Below are positions 1-10,064 of a stretch of 64,000 bases of DNA, one piece after another. A program made the position numbers and the translations under genes. The DNA is from Liriodendron chinense. Lineage: Eukaryota > Streptophyta > Magnoliopsida > Magnoliales > Magnoliaceae. The stretch is from assembly GCA_003013855.2 (NCBI GenBank), contig ML058577.1, positions 744,001 through 808,000 on the forward strand, read 5' to 3'. Within the stretch, counting starts at the first letter, position 1; each line of letters starts with the position of its first letter. The notes under the pieces were generated by a model that did no database searches, was not told the DNA's origin, and was given only the letters and a program-made list of their open reading frames with translations.

Positions 1-16
1 CTAGTGGTTTTGGTGG

Positions 17-595
17 TTGAAAAAGGCCCGAGGTCCCATGTCTTGGGATGAGTTTGTTAAGGCATTGAACGCTAGGTTTGGACCCGTCGTGTTCGAGGAC
101 CCAACTAAGCTGCGACAAAGCAAGTCATTACAGGATTATCAAGCTCAGTTCGAAAGGTTGGCTAACCGCACTGAAGGCTTAAGTGAATCTTTCCTGCTGA
201 GTTGCTTTGTTTGTGGGCTTAAGGATGAACTTTGGCTAGACATTCAGATGTCCTATCCTAAGTCCCTTATAGTAGCAATCGGGTTGGCTAGACTTCAAGA
301 AGAAACGTTTAATAACAAAAAGGAAGATGATGCGACCTGAGGGGGTCAAGACCTCCACAGTCCCACCACATCTAGTTCAAGGATGTCCAAGGAAACCACA
401 CCACCAATCAAACGGCTAACACCAGTCGAGATCAAAGAAAGAAGGGACCGAGGTCTCTATTACAACTGCGACAAGAAATTCCATCCAAGCCATCTTTGTA
501 AGACACAAAAAGTCAAAAACTCTTCCTTATGGAAGGCAATTGGACGTATGAGGAGGAAGAGATCAGTGAAGAGCCCGATGAAGTTGAAGCGATGA
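17..595 (+). pseudogene. Retrotransposon gag fragment with damaged zinc knuckle
   Basis: The first 107 codons match the retrotransposon gag core (for example 'FVKALNARFGP', then 'LQDYQAQFERLANRTEGL', then 'FVCGLKDEL'). After a stop, codons from 383 carry the usual 'LTPVEIKERRDRGL' lead-in to a CCHC knuckle. The knuckle reads Y-Y-N-C-x5-H-x3-H-x-C, so its first zinc-binding Cys has become Tyr. In intact elements this region forms the nucleocapsid. Here it is frameshifted and cannot give a full Gag. Confidence 0.75.
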
Positions 596-1003
596 TGGAA
601 GAGCCTCAAGAACCCTCTTCGAAGATCTCATTACCTGCTATTGTGAGGGCTCCGGCACCCCAGACCATGAGGGTTGAAGGTCGCATCAACAAGCAATCGG
701 TGACCATTTTGATCGACTCGGGTAGGAAACACAACTTTGTGGACCCAACCGTGATCAAAAGGGTGTGTATTAAGGAGCAACATAGCGACCAGTTTGAAGT
801 GATGCGGCCAATGGTGAAAGGCTTACTAGTGAGAGAAAATGCAAGGGGCTCAACATCACCATCCAAGGATTACCTATTCACACCGATGTCTACATCCTAC
901 CCTTAGGTGGGTGTGACATCATCCTAGGAGCTCATTGACTACGCACATTAGGTCCTATTCTTTGGGATTTTTCACAGATGCTTATACGATTTTCCATAAA
1001 AGG
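529..1003 (+). pseudogene. Retropepsin-like aspartic protease fragment
   Basis: The frame from 529 encodes 'VEGRINKQSVTILIDSGRKH', with the D-S-G active-site triad of plant gypsy proteases, followed by 'NFVDPTVIKRV'. The second half, with the usual LGG..IILG region, continues past the stop near 906 in degraded form ('GCDIILGAH' at about 910-940). The triad is intact but the frame is not continuous with gag or RT. Confidence 0.65.
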
Positions 1004-1103
1004 AAGGGAGCATGAACTCGAATTTATTCTTGCCAAGTGGGACCAAGGTGGTCGAGTATAAAAGCAACGTGAAACTGGATTCGAAAGCAAGGCAAGGGGG
1101 CAA

Positions 1104-1796
1104 TGTTGCGCCAGTGTTCGAAATATCGGTATCGCATTACGTATCGCATCCTTGGGATACAGAAATGTATCAGTTATTGCACGGGATATATCGTTTGTAT
1201 CGGTAATTTATCGCACTTTTTGGGAAACATAGGGAAACATTGGGAAAATTGTTGAATTTTTCAATGAAACTTCAAGGATTGTTAAAAAAGACCTTAATAC
1301 ACACTTTTAAATCATAACATCTCAAAAAAGAAGTGCACATGATAGGTTTCCTTTGTATAGGGTCCTAAGCTATGCGTTGTCTGACTGAACTAATGCAACA
1401 ATGTTCAAATTGAATGCATAACATTTAGAGTGTATGTGATGATCGTTTCATCAAACGCTCCTAAATACTTCGAAATTAGTCTCTATTGAAAGCTGGTTGA
1501 AGGAAAATTTCGAAAAAAAAATAGAGAACATGAAGAACCAATGGATATCGAAATCAAAGCTCCGACTCCATGATTTTTCATGCAAAACATGAAGAACCAA
1601 TGGATTTGTAACCATTTGACACTGATTTAACACAATTTCAAAAAAACAAGGAACGGAAATTGAAAATGCTCACTGGATCGAACATGTGGGATATATCGGC
1701 ACTACATGTGTGTTTCATATCGCACAGGTGGGAAACAAGATATATCGTGGGCTATATCGGGCCGATATCATCGATATTTAAAGCATTGTGTTCCGC
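1104..1796. repeat. 8-bp target-site duplication flanking the hAT-like element
   Basis: TGTTGCGC (1104-1111) and TGTTCCGC (1789-1796) flank the insertion and differ at one base. Removing the insert and one copy rejoins the retrotransposon reading. Eight-base duplications are characteristic of hAT-superfamily transposition. Confidence 0.75.
1112..1788 (+). mobile_element. hAT-like non-autonomous element, family F1 copy 1 (677 bp)
   Basis: The ends are imperfect inverted repeats: CAGTGTTCGAAATATCGGTA on the left, and CAATGCTTTAAATATCGATG when the right end is read inward. Both subterminal regions are rich in TATCG motifs. No transposase ORF is present. A second copy in opposite orientation lies at 24441-25118 with nearly the same length (678 bp). 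Terminal CARTG and 8-bp duplications place it in the hAT superfamily by structure; it must have been mobilised in trans. Confidence 0.82.
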
Positions 1797-1958
1797 ATCA
1801 ACAATTTGACCAACCAGCCAGAACCACCTTCCTTAGATGGCCAATTAAAGTCTTTGTTCAACAACTTCAAGGATGAGTTCGTTGAGCCGCACGGGCCGCC
1901 GCCACCACACCCGTAGGACCGTTAGATTCCCTTACTTGAAGGAAGCCAACCCGTTAGT

Positions 1959-2580
1959 GTGAGATCGTATCGGTACCCACACTACCCAAAAAATGAAATT
2001 GAGAAGATAGTTCGTAAAATGCTTGATACAAGGATCATCAAACTGAGCTCCAAGCCTTACTCATCTCCTGTTTTACTAGTCTGGAAAGGCAATGGCAGTT
2101 GGCATCTCTGTGTGGATTACATTGCTCTCAATAAGGAAACCATAAAAGATAAGTTTATAATCCTTGTTATTGATGAGTTAATTGATGGGCTACATGGGGC
2201 AAAATACTTTACCAAGTTGAACCTTCGGTCTGGATACCACCAGATCTAAGTTCATCCCGATGACATTCCCAAAATTGCCTTATGAACCCATGAAGGGCAC
2301 TATGAGTTCCTCGTTATGCCCTTCGGGCTTACAAATGCCCCATTCTACATTTCAAAGCCTAATAAATGATGTCTTTAGGCCATACCTCCACAAGTTTATT
2401 TTGGTCTTTTTTTTATGATATATTAATATACAGTCGAACTTGGGGAGGTCATTTAGCCCATCTTCGGACTACTTTGGAGATCCTACGTACTCACCAACTC
2501 TATTCCAAGATAACAAAATGCAGATTTGGGAGGGAGGAAGCTGAATATTTGAGACGCCTAATATCATAAAAGGGAGTAGA
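1959..2580 (+). pseudogene. Ty3/gypsy reverse transcriptase relic, catalytic Asp lost
   Basis: Codons 1959-2249 show the RT fingers/palm: 'KMLDTRIIKLSSKPYSSPV', then 'LCVDYIALNKETIKDKF', then 'TKLNLRSGYHQI'. After stops, 'YEFLVMPFGLTNAP' appears at about 2300-2345, and 2366-2569 carries the polymerase box. That box reads F-F-Y-D-I-L-I-Y-S in place of the expected F-F-D-D, so the first catalytic Asp is Tyr. A T-run next to it has also shifted the frame. The enzyme is dead. Confidence 0.8.
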
Positions 2581-2773
2581 TGTCGACCTTGACAAAATTG
2601 CTTGCATGCTCCACTAGCCTTGCCCCACTATTCCAAAGGCCCTACAAGGCTTTTGAGCCTCACTAGATATTACAGAAATTTCATAAAGGACTATAGGAAG
2701 ATGTCATCACCACTTACCTCTTCTTAAAAAGAATTCTTTCAGCTAGATAGAGGCGGCTAAACAAGCCTTTCAT

Positions 2774-2931
2774 TTGCTTAAGCAAGCCATGACGGAGGCA
2801 CCTGTCTTGGCCCTACCCAACCTCACCAAAACCTTCATCATGGAGTGTGATGTGTCAGGAAACAGAATTGGCATGATACAAATGCAGGATGGGCAACCCT
2901 TAGCATTCATCAACCAAGTATTAAAAGCATG
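2774..2931 (+). pseudogene. Start of Ty3/gypsy RNase H domain
   Basis: The reading 'AMTEAPVLALPNLTKTFIME' then 'CDVSGNRIG' then 'GQPLAFINQVLK' is the RT/RNase H junction and first RNase H strand, with the catalytic Asp in 'ECDVSG'. The usual following 'STYEKE' block is absent because sequence after about 2931 is unrelated TATCG- and CGTTAC-rich repeat. This marks the insertion or deletion boundary. Confidence 0.7.
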
Positions 2932-3509
2932 GTGTGTTGTAAAGGTCGTTACCATAGATATGAATATCGGTATCGTATCGGCCGATACAGCTGTATCGTA
3001 TCTGTATCGGCTCGATACAATACACAATATAGGGCTATATTGGCCATATCGGAATCAGTTGGACCGCATCGGTCCGTATCAACCGATACAAGTCAATACG
3101 CCCATAAAACCCCAAATTCGAATTTTTTTTCTTCAAAAATTCACTCATATTTCCTCTTCTACTTTTCATTTAAACCATGAAAGAATATTAAAAACACATT
3201 TTAGGCTAGATCTAAACCTATTTTGGAATCAAAACAAATGATTTGAATGGGATTCAACTAATCGAAGCGAAATAGACCATTATGGGAAAAATCGGAAAGA
3301 AGGATAAACCTTCACTTTCTTTTTTATATTTTCATCTTCCTTTTGTTGTATTTCCAATGTAATGGGTCATTGTTCACCAAATCATGTTTGATTTGTGTTC
3401 ATTTAGGCCTCATTTAGTTGACCTTCAACAAGTCAAATTGACAAACAACATTCTCATCAAAAGAACGATCCGATACACCATTGAATACAAGGTCAAAACA
3501 CAAAAAATG

Positions 3510-3542
<33 letters not shown>

Positions 3543-4636
3543 GATTCGTGAATATTTTATTTTTTCCTATTTTCCTGATATTTGTTCATATTTTTTTGCT
3601 TCAAAAAAAAATTATGACCGATACAGCTCCATTTCCAATATGCGACGCTGTATCGTATCATTTTTCCATGGAGCCGATACGGCGACAAATACTGTCATTC
3701 AGAACCATGCCTGTTACACGTTACGAGGTCGTAACGGCCGTTATGGAAAAAAAAAAAAAAAATGACCGGTAACAGCCCTTGCAACGGGCCATTACATTAC
3801 CCCCCCCCCTAAAAAAGGCATAACGATCCATTATGCCCCCTACAAAGGCCGTAATAGTCCATTACGGAGCCAATATAGATTTTCAGGGTTTTTTTTCGAT
3901 TAAAAGTAGAGACCGTAATGGCCATTGCAACCTGTATCATAAAGGTAACGGAGGTGGCCGTTACGGTCAGGGAACTCACGAAGAGCTCTCTCACATCATT
4001 AACCAGCAAAGGGTATCCCACTTAGAGCTTAACAAATATCGGAACAAGGCCATAAAAATATGAAAGTGGAAAAAAAAAAAAAAAGAAGCTAAAGAGGATC
4101 AGCGTGTGGCCCTGTCCGGATTCAAGACAGAGAGCATGGGGTCATGTCTTTGATAACAGTACGGGGTTATGTAAGGAAAAGCAACATGAAGCTACTCTAA
4201 GGCAAGACAGAGGGAAGTGAATGCATGAGCCTGCCTTAAACATGTGTTCAATTAGTTCTGGACCCTGTACGAGTTAAAATGAGAGTAAGCACAAGTGAGT
4301 GCAATTTGATAAATGAGAGGATAGTGCACATTTTAGTACTGAGTGAGTGCAGCTCCCAGGCAGTGAGTGTAAGCTCCATTGACTGTCCATTGGATGATGA
4401 GAACCGCTTATAGTGCTAGGGATAGCACCTGGAAGGGTAGCTGTAGGAAGAGTAGCTCTAGGGCAGGGTGGGGTAGGAAGAGTCACACCTAGACATGGGG
4501 GCACAACACACTTGAAACAAAGGTGCGACGATTTGATGAAGAAAACGGGACATTTGCCTATTAGTACATTGACCAATGGGCCATGCAATGAAGTGCATTG
4601 GTTAATGAACTATTTGATGATGAAGGTATGGAACAA
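2932..4636. repeat. Nested CGATAC/CGTTAC-rich element cluster, boundaries unresolved
   Basis: Two motif classes alternate. TATCGG/CCGATAC stretches lie at about 2965-3100 and 3610-3690. CGTTAC/GTAACGG stretches lie at about 2945, 3705-3790 and 3830-3980. The arrangement suggests a TATCGG-type element inside a GTTAC-type element, both inserted in the gypsy relic, but no clean target duplication was found. A stretch at 3290-3425 also occurs, diverged, at 57510-57630, so it belongs to a dispersed element. No coding potential is recognised in 4065-4636. Confidence 0.45.
3508..3542. repeat. (ATA)n microsatellite
   Basis: About eleven uninterrupted ATA/TAA triplets lie inside the repeat cluster. 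Confidence 0.95.
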
Positions 4637-4644
4637 GGACTGCT

Positions 4645-4802
4645 CAAGGTATCCAAGACGGTTACATAATAGCCATTACATTATGGTAACGGTGGTAAAC
4701 ATTATGCATTAAGAGGCAGAAATGGCCGTTACAGAAAAAAAAAAATGGCTCGTATCATAATGGTAGCCGTTGTGACCACCATTACCGTTATGGAATACCT
4801 TG
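4645..4802. mobile_element. Short hAT-like MITE (158 bp), GTTAC family
   Basis: Inverted ends CAAGGTATCCAAGACGGTTA and, read inward from the right, CAAGGTATTCCATAACGGTA flank a 158-bp AT-rich core with internal GTAACGG palindromes. The flanks GGACTGCT (4637-4644) and GGACTACT (4803-4810) are an 8-bp target duplication with one mismatch. No ORF. Size, ends and duplication fit a hAT-derived MITE. Confidence 0.75.
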
Positions 4803-4810
4803 GGACTACT

Positions 4811-5874
4811 GGATGATAGAAGCATGGACCCATAGCTGTTGGATGATAAAGACGAGGATCCATATGATGATAGGCACTATCCACATGAGAGGTGTTGAAC
4901 TTCAACTGACAGGTATTGGAACAAATGTTGAATTCTCAGCACAAGTATTGAGTCCTTGGGACAAATGTTGAAGCCTTAAGACAAGTGTTGAATGCTTATG
5001 GCAAGTATGTGGCCCTCTCGATGAGCGCCTTGAATTGTCTCTGTTGGACAGTGACACGACCCATCGAATGAACAACAATTTGCTAATCTTTGATGGATAG
5101 TAATGTGGCCCTCTTAATGATGGTGCGGCCCAACTCACAATCAGAGTAGCCCACTTGATGATGGCACAACCCAAGTGAGGAGCAGTGTTGCACACACATG
5201 TTATCTCTACATGATATACATCACCTCTTGATGACACATGCTACCTTTACATACCACATGTTGCTCTTTAACATAACACTTGCTAGTCTTGCATGATACG
5301 ACGTTAGCCTTGGGTAACGTACGTTGCTCTTGCATGAGACGTTAGTACCCTTGCACGATACGTTGTTCTTGCATAGTTGTAAACCTCTTGATGGAAGCAC
5401 AACCCGCCTCATGTTAGCACAGACGTGCTTCGGGGTCAGCACGCCGAACTTGTGATAACGCGGACATGCTTGGGATCGGCATGTTGCTCTTCTGATGGCG
5501 TGGATGCTCTTGGGGTTGGCTCAGGTCATTCAATGGAGCATGGATGTGCTTCAGCGTTCATGACGAAGAAATCAAAGGGATTGAGGGGAACTTGGAAAAT
5601 TTCAAGGGGAAGAGAGCTCCAAACTTGAAATGTTGAACTCCCAAAGAGACCCATCAACGGGTACTCATAGGTGAGATCCAATGGACAACGAACACGCGAC
5701 CCAATTGGTTGAACGAATAGACGTCGGGTTTCGATTGTCGTGCACTAGGCCAACATGTTCGCACCACCATAGTCCTCCAAGTTAGTGTGTCAGCGCTACC
5801 AACTAAGCAGCCCTTGTAGATAGTGCAGTCGGGCTACGCGCTATCCAGCGCCATGCAGTCTTACAAAAACGCTT
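4811..5874. other. Unassigned intronic sequence with degenerate short repeats
   Basis: No conserved coding frame is recognised. Between about 5160 and 5380 the sequence repeats variants of 'CTTGCATGATACG' / 'ACATGTTGCTCTT'. From 5405 to 5530 it repeats 'GACGTGCTTCGGGGTCAGCA'-like units. These look like a decayed tandem array or part of an unidentified retroelement. The remainder (4811-5160 and 5560-5874) shows nothing I can name. Confidence 0.4.
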
Positions 5875-6077
5875 GTATCTCCCAATGTTGTCAAAATCAT
5901 TATTGTATTGCAAATCATAGTAGGGGTTGAATTGTATTGAATTGCATATCATATTGTAAATCGTAAGATTTTCATGATTTTCTTAAAAATATAACTAAAT
6001 TAGAAAAAAATAAAATCTCAACAATCATCCTTTTCCATCAATATGCACCAACTAATACAGTAATACCATGTCACGAA

Positions 6078-6905
6078 CATTGTTCGAATAATCCCTGATA
6101 TTGTCAAAATATCCTTGATATTATCTCTATCTCCAGCTCGACGATACCGACAACACTAGAAGCGATACTGATAACATCGATAGTATAAAAAATTCCAAGT
6201 ATCGGCAATGTATTGCTAATGCATCGATATCACCAATGCATCACCAATATTTTCGACTGTGTAAATTCCAAGTGTCGCTTGTATCGCCAATGTATTGATA
6301 TCTCCAATTTATTGCCAATATTTCCGACTGCGTAAATTCCAGGTGTCACTTGTATCACCAATGTATTGACGATATTTCAATAATATCCCCAATGTCTCGA
6401 TATCACCAAAAATTTGTTTATTAAAAAAAATCTATTTATGGGTGCATGGTTGTATGTAGTGATCAAATTGTCAACGATATTACCACTAACGCAACATGGG
6501 CGATATCAAGATCACATTCTTTCATCTCCTTTTAGTTATCAATGATTTCTCAGTGAAATATCGTGTTATCAATATTCTGAAATACTTATGGATGTTTGGA
6601 TGGATAAATGGGATGATTGGACTGATTTCTTACAACAACACATGCTTTTAAGTCCCCCCCCCCCCCCCCCCCCCCCCAATTAAATGGAAATTTATCATGT
6701 ATGCATTCTTTTTGCAAATTTTTTTTATTTCTAAATATACGAGTATGTGTATTTTAACATTTCCTTAAGTTTCATTGAAAATTTCCATCGTTTTCCCCAT
6801 GTTTCCCTGCATTTCCAATTATTGGCGATATTATCAACAATATCGATATTGTTTCTATATCCCTGGCCAATGAAACTTGTAACGATATCGACACTTCGAA
6901 CACTG
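6078..6905 (+). mobile_element. hAT-like non-autonomous element, family F2 copy 1 (nested in F3)
   Basis: Ends are CATTGTTCGAATAATCCC on the left and CAGTGTTCGAAGTGTCGA read inward from the right. Flanks GTCACGAA (6070-6077) and CTCACGAT (6906-6913) match at 6 of 8 bases. The interior is full of GATAT/TATCG motifs. A related copy at 55688-56542 has the same interior phrase 'GATATTATCTCTATCTC' and a perfect 8-bp duplication. Being inside the F3 element, it is the younger insertion. Confidence 0.8.
6654..6677. repeat. Poly-C tract (24 C)
   Basis: An uninterrupted run of 24 C lies inside the nested F2 element. The related element at 55688-56542 has only a short C run at the matching place (near 56330), so the tract expanded in this copy. 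Confidence 0.9.
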
Positions 6906-7400
6906 CTCACGATAGTGTTAAAGGATTCTTATCTTAACTTTTTTCTTTCAAGAAATTTTCCTTAAAAAAAATATTATGGATCCTTTAATAATTTATGTTG
7001 TTAACTTTCTTGAATGTAGAATCATGTTGGAAAAGTGGGATTTGATTTTGTAGACCGACGAAAAAATATATTTTGATTTCTAACCATCACTCCATAGTAC
7101 ATATAAGTCAACATGATCATAACCATCCATAAAATCATTCCAAATAAGTCATAAATAAAAGAAAACAAACATAATTTGAATCGTAAATCTTAGGATTCAA
7201 ATCATTAAATCATAGGATTCATATAAAAAGGGATTCAAAGACGAGATTCAAATCGTTTTGCTTAAGATTTGACTCAAATCGTAAATCGTAAATTGTAAAT
7301 CATATGATTTTGACAACACTGGTATCTCCCTCATTACAAATTGCATTCACACTACCTTTTGCTCTTTAGAAAGATAATTTGATAAGCTTTCCAATGAGCT

Positions 7401-7799
7401 TGATATGACTGTACTTGGATGATTAAGATAACTAGTCCAAATTCAAGGATGGACCAACCCTCTTTGCAATCAAACAAAAGATTGTGGGGGAAAATTCCCT
7501 TCTCCTTTCCACAATGGTTGCAACATACACAAATAATTGTGGCATTCCACAATAATAGCAACAAATTATTTCAATTTCAATTTCAAATTCAAACTCCAAG
7601 GCTAATTTACTCCCTACAATACTTCCTACAATCAAGGCCAACTACTTCCTTGATTGTTGGACTATTATTTCAAACTTAAAATTTAAGTTCAAAATTCAAA
7701 TTCAAGATAATAACTTATTATAAATCTTAAGTGGAGCTACAAGGCCCACTTTGTTGACCTAAATGGTTTGGCCCACTAGCTGACCCATGGATCCTAACA
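7401..7799 (-). repeat. 3' LTR of antisense Ty3/gypsy element
   Basis: On the minus strand this LTR starts TGTTAGGATCC and ends AGTCATATCA. It aligns with 8835-8997 over the blocks 'AAGATAACTAGTCCAAATTC' and 'AATAATTGTGGCATTCCACA', which defines the LTR pair. A purine-rich stretch (minus-strand CCAAGGGCGAGGAA) abuts its start and would be the polypurine tract. Length is about 399 bp. Confidence 0.75.
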
Positions 7800-8820
7800 T
7801 TCCTCGCCCTTGGAGCAACAACCTTGTCCTCAAGGTTGGCAATAGAAAATTGCTACAAAAGACGATCTTGGTTGATCCATGAATCATCTACTTTTTCCTC
7901 TTCAAAAATGGCTTTGGTCTCCCCAATTGCCTCTAACAAAAATAAATGTTGTGTTTTACATCAGTGTCCCAATGCAAACTTTTCATCACTATTATAACAC
8001 AAGCCTTTTTTGCACCTAGCTTGCATTTAGGGCCAACAGAGACGCCTCACGGGAGGCCCACCTCCTGAATGGATGGCCGCTTGGTGGAGGGTTTGAACCT
8101 GGCTTGTAGGGTTTGGAATTCCAGTGCAACTTTTGTAATCAGTCTTCCTACTATGAGTTAAACCCACCATGGCCAGCATCGTGGTTGAATCGGAAAAGCT
8201 TAAACATCCACGCAAATCTCCTCATTTGAGCCCACAATAAAACACCTGACTAATGTTTTCTCAAGCCATCCTTCCACGTGATTTGCCAACTTCTTGAACT
8301 ACATTTAATACTCACAAACGGTCCCATATTTGGCACAACTTACTCATCAAAGTCTTCGTAATTTGATGGTCCGAATACCACAAACAAGGCCTTGACAAAC
8401 GTGGCCCGTGTCATTATGGAATTGATCCATTCATACCACTAGAACCAATTGTTCGCTTCGCCTTTCAAGTGAAAAGACGCAAGGAGCGTCTTATCTTCTT
8501 TTGGTGTACCCTGAAATTTGAAGAATTGTTCCACATGATGCGCCCATTCCATTGGATCCGACTCAACAAATTTTGAAAAATCAATTCAGGCATATAGCCC
8601 TCGAACCAATCCACCATTGCTGAAGTCATTGTCATTTGAAAGCTTGGATTCTTCATGGACTTTGTGGTTTTGGCGGTTTGATTTTGAAAGACCTCATTCT
8701 AGATTAGGAGAGCTTCCATCGATTCTATGAGTTCTCGCAGGGCGAACTTCACTTATTTCACATCCATCTCGATGATTGCCACTCTGTCTTCCATCTTATG
8801 CTTGGGCATACCCAACCCTA
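7800..8820 (-). pseudogene. Antisense Ty3/gypsy gag relic
   Basis: Read on the minus strand from the primer site, the fragments 'MEDRVAIIEMDVK', 'WFEGYMPELIFQNLLSRIQW', then 'FRVHQKKIRRSLRLF' and 'LMSKLCQIWDRL' follow the usual gypsy gag layout. Several stops and frameshifts break it. Protease, RT and integrase are absent, so most of the interior has been deleted. A possible SINE interrupts it at about 8030-8216. The minus-strand reading next to the 3' LTR resembles the end of a pol ORF. Confidence 0.65.
8030..8216 (-). mobile_element. Possible tRNA-derived SINE insertion
   Basis: A block of about 185 bp interrupts the antisense gag reading. On the minus strand it holds GGTTCAAACCC, a perfect match to the Pol III B box, about 75 bases after TGGCCATGGTGG, a partial A-box match. 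The spacing is longer than typical and no target duplication or clear tail was identified. It could equally be unrelated sequence with a chance B box. Confidence 0.3.
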
Positions 8821-8834
8821 GTTATGATACCAAT
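8821..8834 (-). other. Primer-binding site of antisense Ty3 element
   Basis: On the minus strand ATTGGTATCATAAC directly follows the LTR end. TTGGTATCA is the complement of the plant initiator Met-tRNA 3' end used by most Ty3/gypsy elements. It fixes the element's orientation as minus. Confidence 0.7.
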
Positions 8835-8997
8835 TGGTACGACCGTACTTAGATTATTGAGATAACTAATCCAAATTGAAGGAGATATCGACCCTCCTTG
8901 CTATCAAGCAAAAGATTGTTGGTGGAAAAATTCTCTTCTCCTTTCCTCAATGGTTGAGAAATACATAAATAATTGTGGCATTCCACAACAAAAGTAA
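8835..8997 (-). repeat. 5' LTR of antisense Ty3/gypsy element, truncated by hAT insertion
   Basis: This matches the first part of the 7401-7799 LTR, including 'CAAAAGATTG' and 'AATAATTGTGGCATTCCACA'. It stops abruptly where a hAT end (CAATGTTGTCATG) begins at 8998. The missing remainder of the LTR is not found to the right, so the hAT insertion was followed by a deletion. Confidence 0.75.
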
Positions 8998-9227
8998 CAA
9001 TGTTGTCATGTGCAATCCCGTAAATGATTATGCGATTGCACAATTGCATAGAACAAGTTGGATTGCATATGCAACCCTCGCATATGCCGTGAAAAAAGTA
9101 TGCCATCACATACTGATGTAATGGATATGCAATCCCATACTCAAATATCCATCGCATACTCCAAGGGTCAGAAATATGACTATCGGATCATTTTTTTTTT
9201 GCGATTTTACTACTCATTCTTTCTCTT

Positions 9228-9230
<3 letters not shown>

Positions 9231-9272
<42 letters not shown>
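9231..9272. repeat. (CT)n microsatellite
   Basis: About 21 CT units lie in the hAT leader. Confidence 0.95.
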
Positions 9273-9278
<6 letters not shown>

Positions 9279-9707
9279 TTTTTACTTTCTCTTTCTCATT
9301 ATATTGCATAATTGGATAATCCTTTATTCTTTTGTAAGTGTATTTGCTAGTTGCTAGTTGCTATTTGTGTATTGTCGATTTTGTATTTGCTAGTTGCTAA
9401 TGCTACTCGTCTTTTTTCTACTTTAATTCTTTTACAAGAGTAAGAGTTCAAGACAAGCACTCAAGATTTAAGACAAATCACAAACTCAAAAACAAACAAC
9501 AAGGCTCAATTCAAGACCACTCAAGAGTTCAAGACAACTAGTCAAGAGTCAAGACAAGTCACAAACTCACAAACAAGCATTAAGGATCAATTCAAGACCA
9601 CTCAAGAGTTCAAGTCAACTACTCTTTTTTTCAAGACTTTAATTAAGAATCGAGATCATTCAAGATGCTTCAACTTCAACAAATAAGTTCAAGATTCAAC
9701 TATCAAG

Positions 9708-9710
<3 letters not shown>

Positions 9711-9756
<46 letters not shown>

Positions 9757-9768
9757 CCTCTCTCTCTC
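9711..9768. repeat. (TC)n microsatellite
   Basis: A TC run with one CCCC interruption lies upstream of the BED-finger ORF. Between it and 9420 the DNA repeats 'CAAGAGTTCAAGACAA' variants (about 9430-9620), a degenerate array in the hAT leader. Confidence 0.9.
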
Positions 9769-9873
9769 CATCTATAGTACTTAGAGAATAGAAGTAGAAT
9801 AAAACCTAGAAGTAGACTCGAATACAATTTAATAATCTGTCTCTAAAGTCTCATCAACATCAAGTTATTCATC

Positions 9874-10030
9874 ATGACTTCTTCCCAATCTTCTTCTTTG
9901 AAACCCAAGTCTAATGACCTGAGTTGGACGTACGGGCACTATCATAGTGCTTCCGAAAAGTCTTAGATGGTATGTGATCTTTGCGGGTTTATAAGGGCCG
10001 GTGGCATTGGCCCGGCACAAGCAAAACCAT
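9874..10030 (+). pseudogene. hAT transposase N-terminus, BED zinc finger, stop-interrupted
   Basis: ATG at 9874 opens 'MTSSQSSSLKPKSNDLSW' then 'TYGHY'. After an in-frame TAG at 9964 comes 'MVCDLCGFIRAGGIG'. This is the plant hAT BED-finger pattern: D-x-x-W..G, then C-x2-C, then F..GG. The downstream His pair of the finger ('KQHLAGG'-like) is replaced, and the DDE catalytic domain is absent. BED fingers bind transposon ends in intact hAT proteins. This copy is non-functional. Confidence 0.7.
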
Positions 10031-10064
10031 GTATAAACCGTTGGGAATTCCCCTTTCATCACAA

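Larger units (their letters stand above)
1..2931 (+). mobile_element. Decayed Ty3/gypsy LTR retrotransposon (gag-PR-RT-RNase H relic)
   Basis: Reading rightward, the block keeps the order gag, zinc knuckle, aspartic protease, reverse transcriptase and start of RNase H, which is the Ty3/gypsy order. It is broken by many frameshifts and stops and by a 677-bp hAT-like insertion at 1112-1788. No LTR is visible: the 5' end lies off the window and the 3' end is lost where repeat-rich sequence starts near 2932. No integrase is found downstream. This is a dead relic lying in the giant fourth intron of the MCRS1-like gene. Confidence 0.85.
5883..7321 (+). mobile_element. hAT-like non-autonomous element, family F3 copy 1, carrying a nested F2 element
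   Basis: The left end CAATGTTGTCAAAATCAT and the right end read inward, CAGTGTTGTCAAAATCATAT, are near-perfect inverted repeats. A perfect 8-bp duplication GTATCTCC lies at 5875-5882 and 7322-7329. Subterminal DNA is an array of TGATTTACGATT-like motifs. Another element (6078-6905) is nested inside, so the original element was about 0.6 kb. There is no transposase. A second copy is at 56665-57480 in reverse orientation. Confidence 0.9.
8998..10064 (+). mobile_element. 5' part of a hAT transposon with BED-finger relic
   Basis: The end CAATGTTGTCATGTGCAATC matches the first 11 bases of the F3 hAT-like ends. It is followed by subterminal repeats of TATGCGATTGCA/ATGCAATCC type, a leader with two CT microsatellites, and the start of a transposase ORF with a BED zinc finger (9874-10030). 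The right half, with the rest of the transposase and the 3' end, is missing. It is the closest thing in the window to an autonomous source for the non-autonomous hAT-like families. Confidence 0.75.

Noticed and set aside
4274..4588. 104-codon minus-strand Pro/Cys-rich frame
   Set aside because: Low-complexity composition, no homology recognised, and situated inside a repeat cluster.
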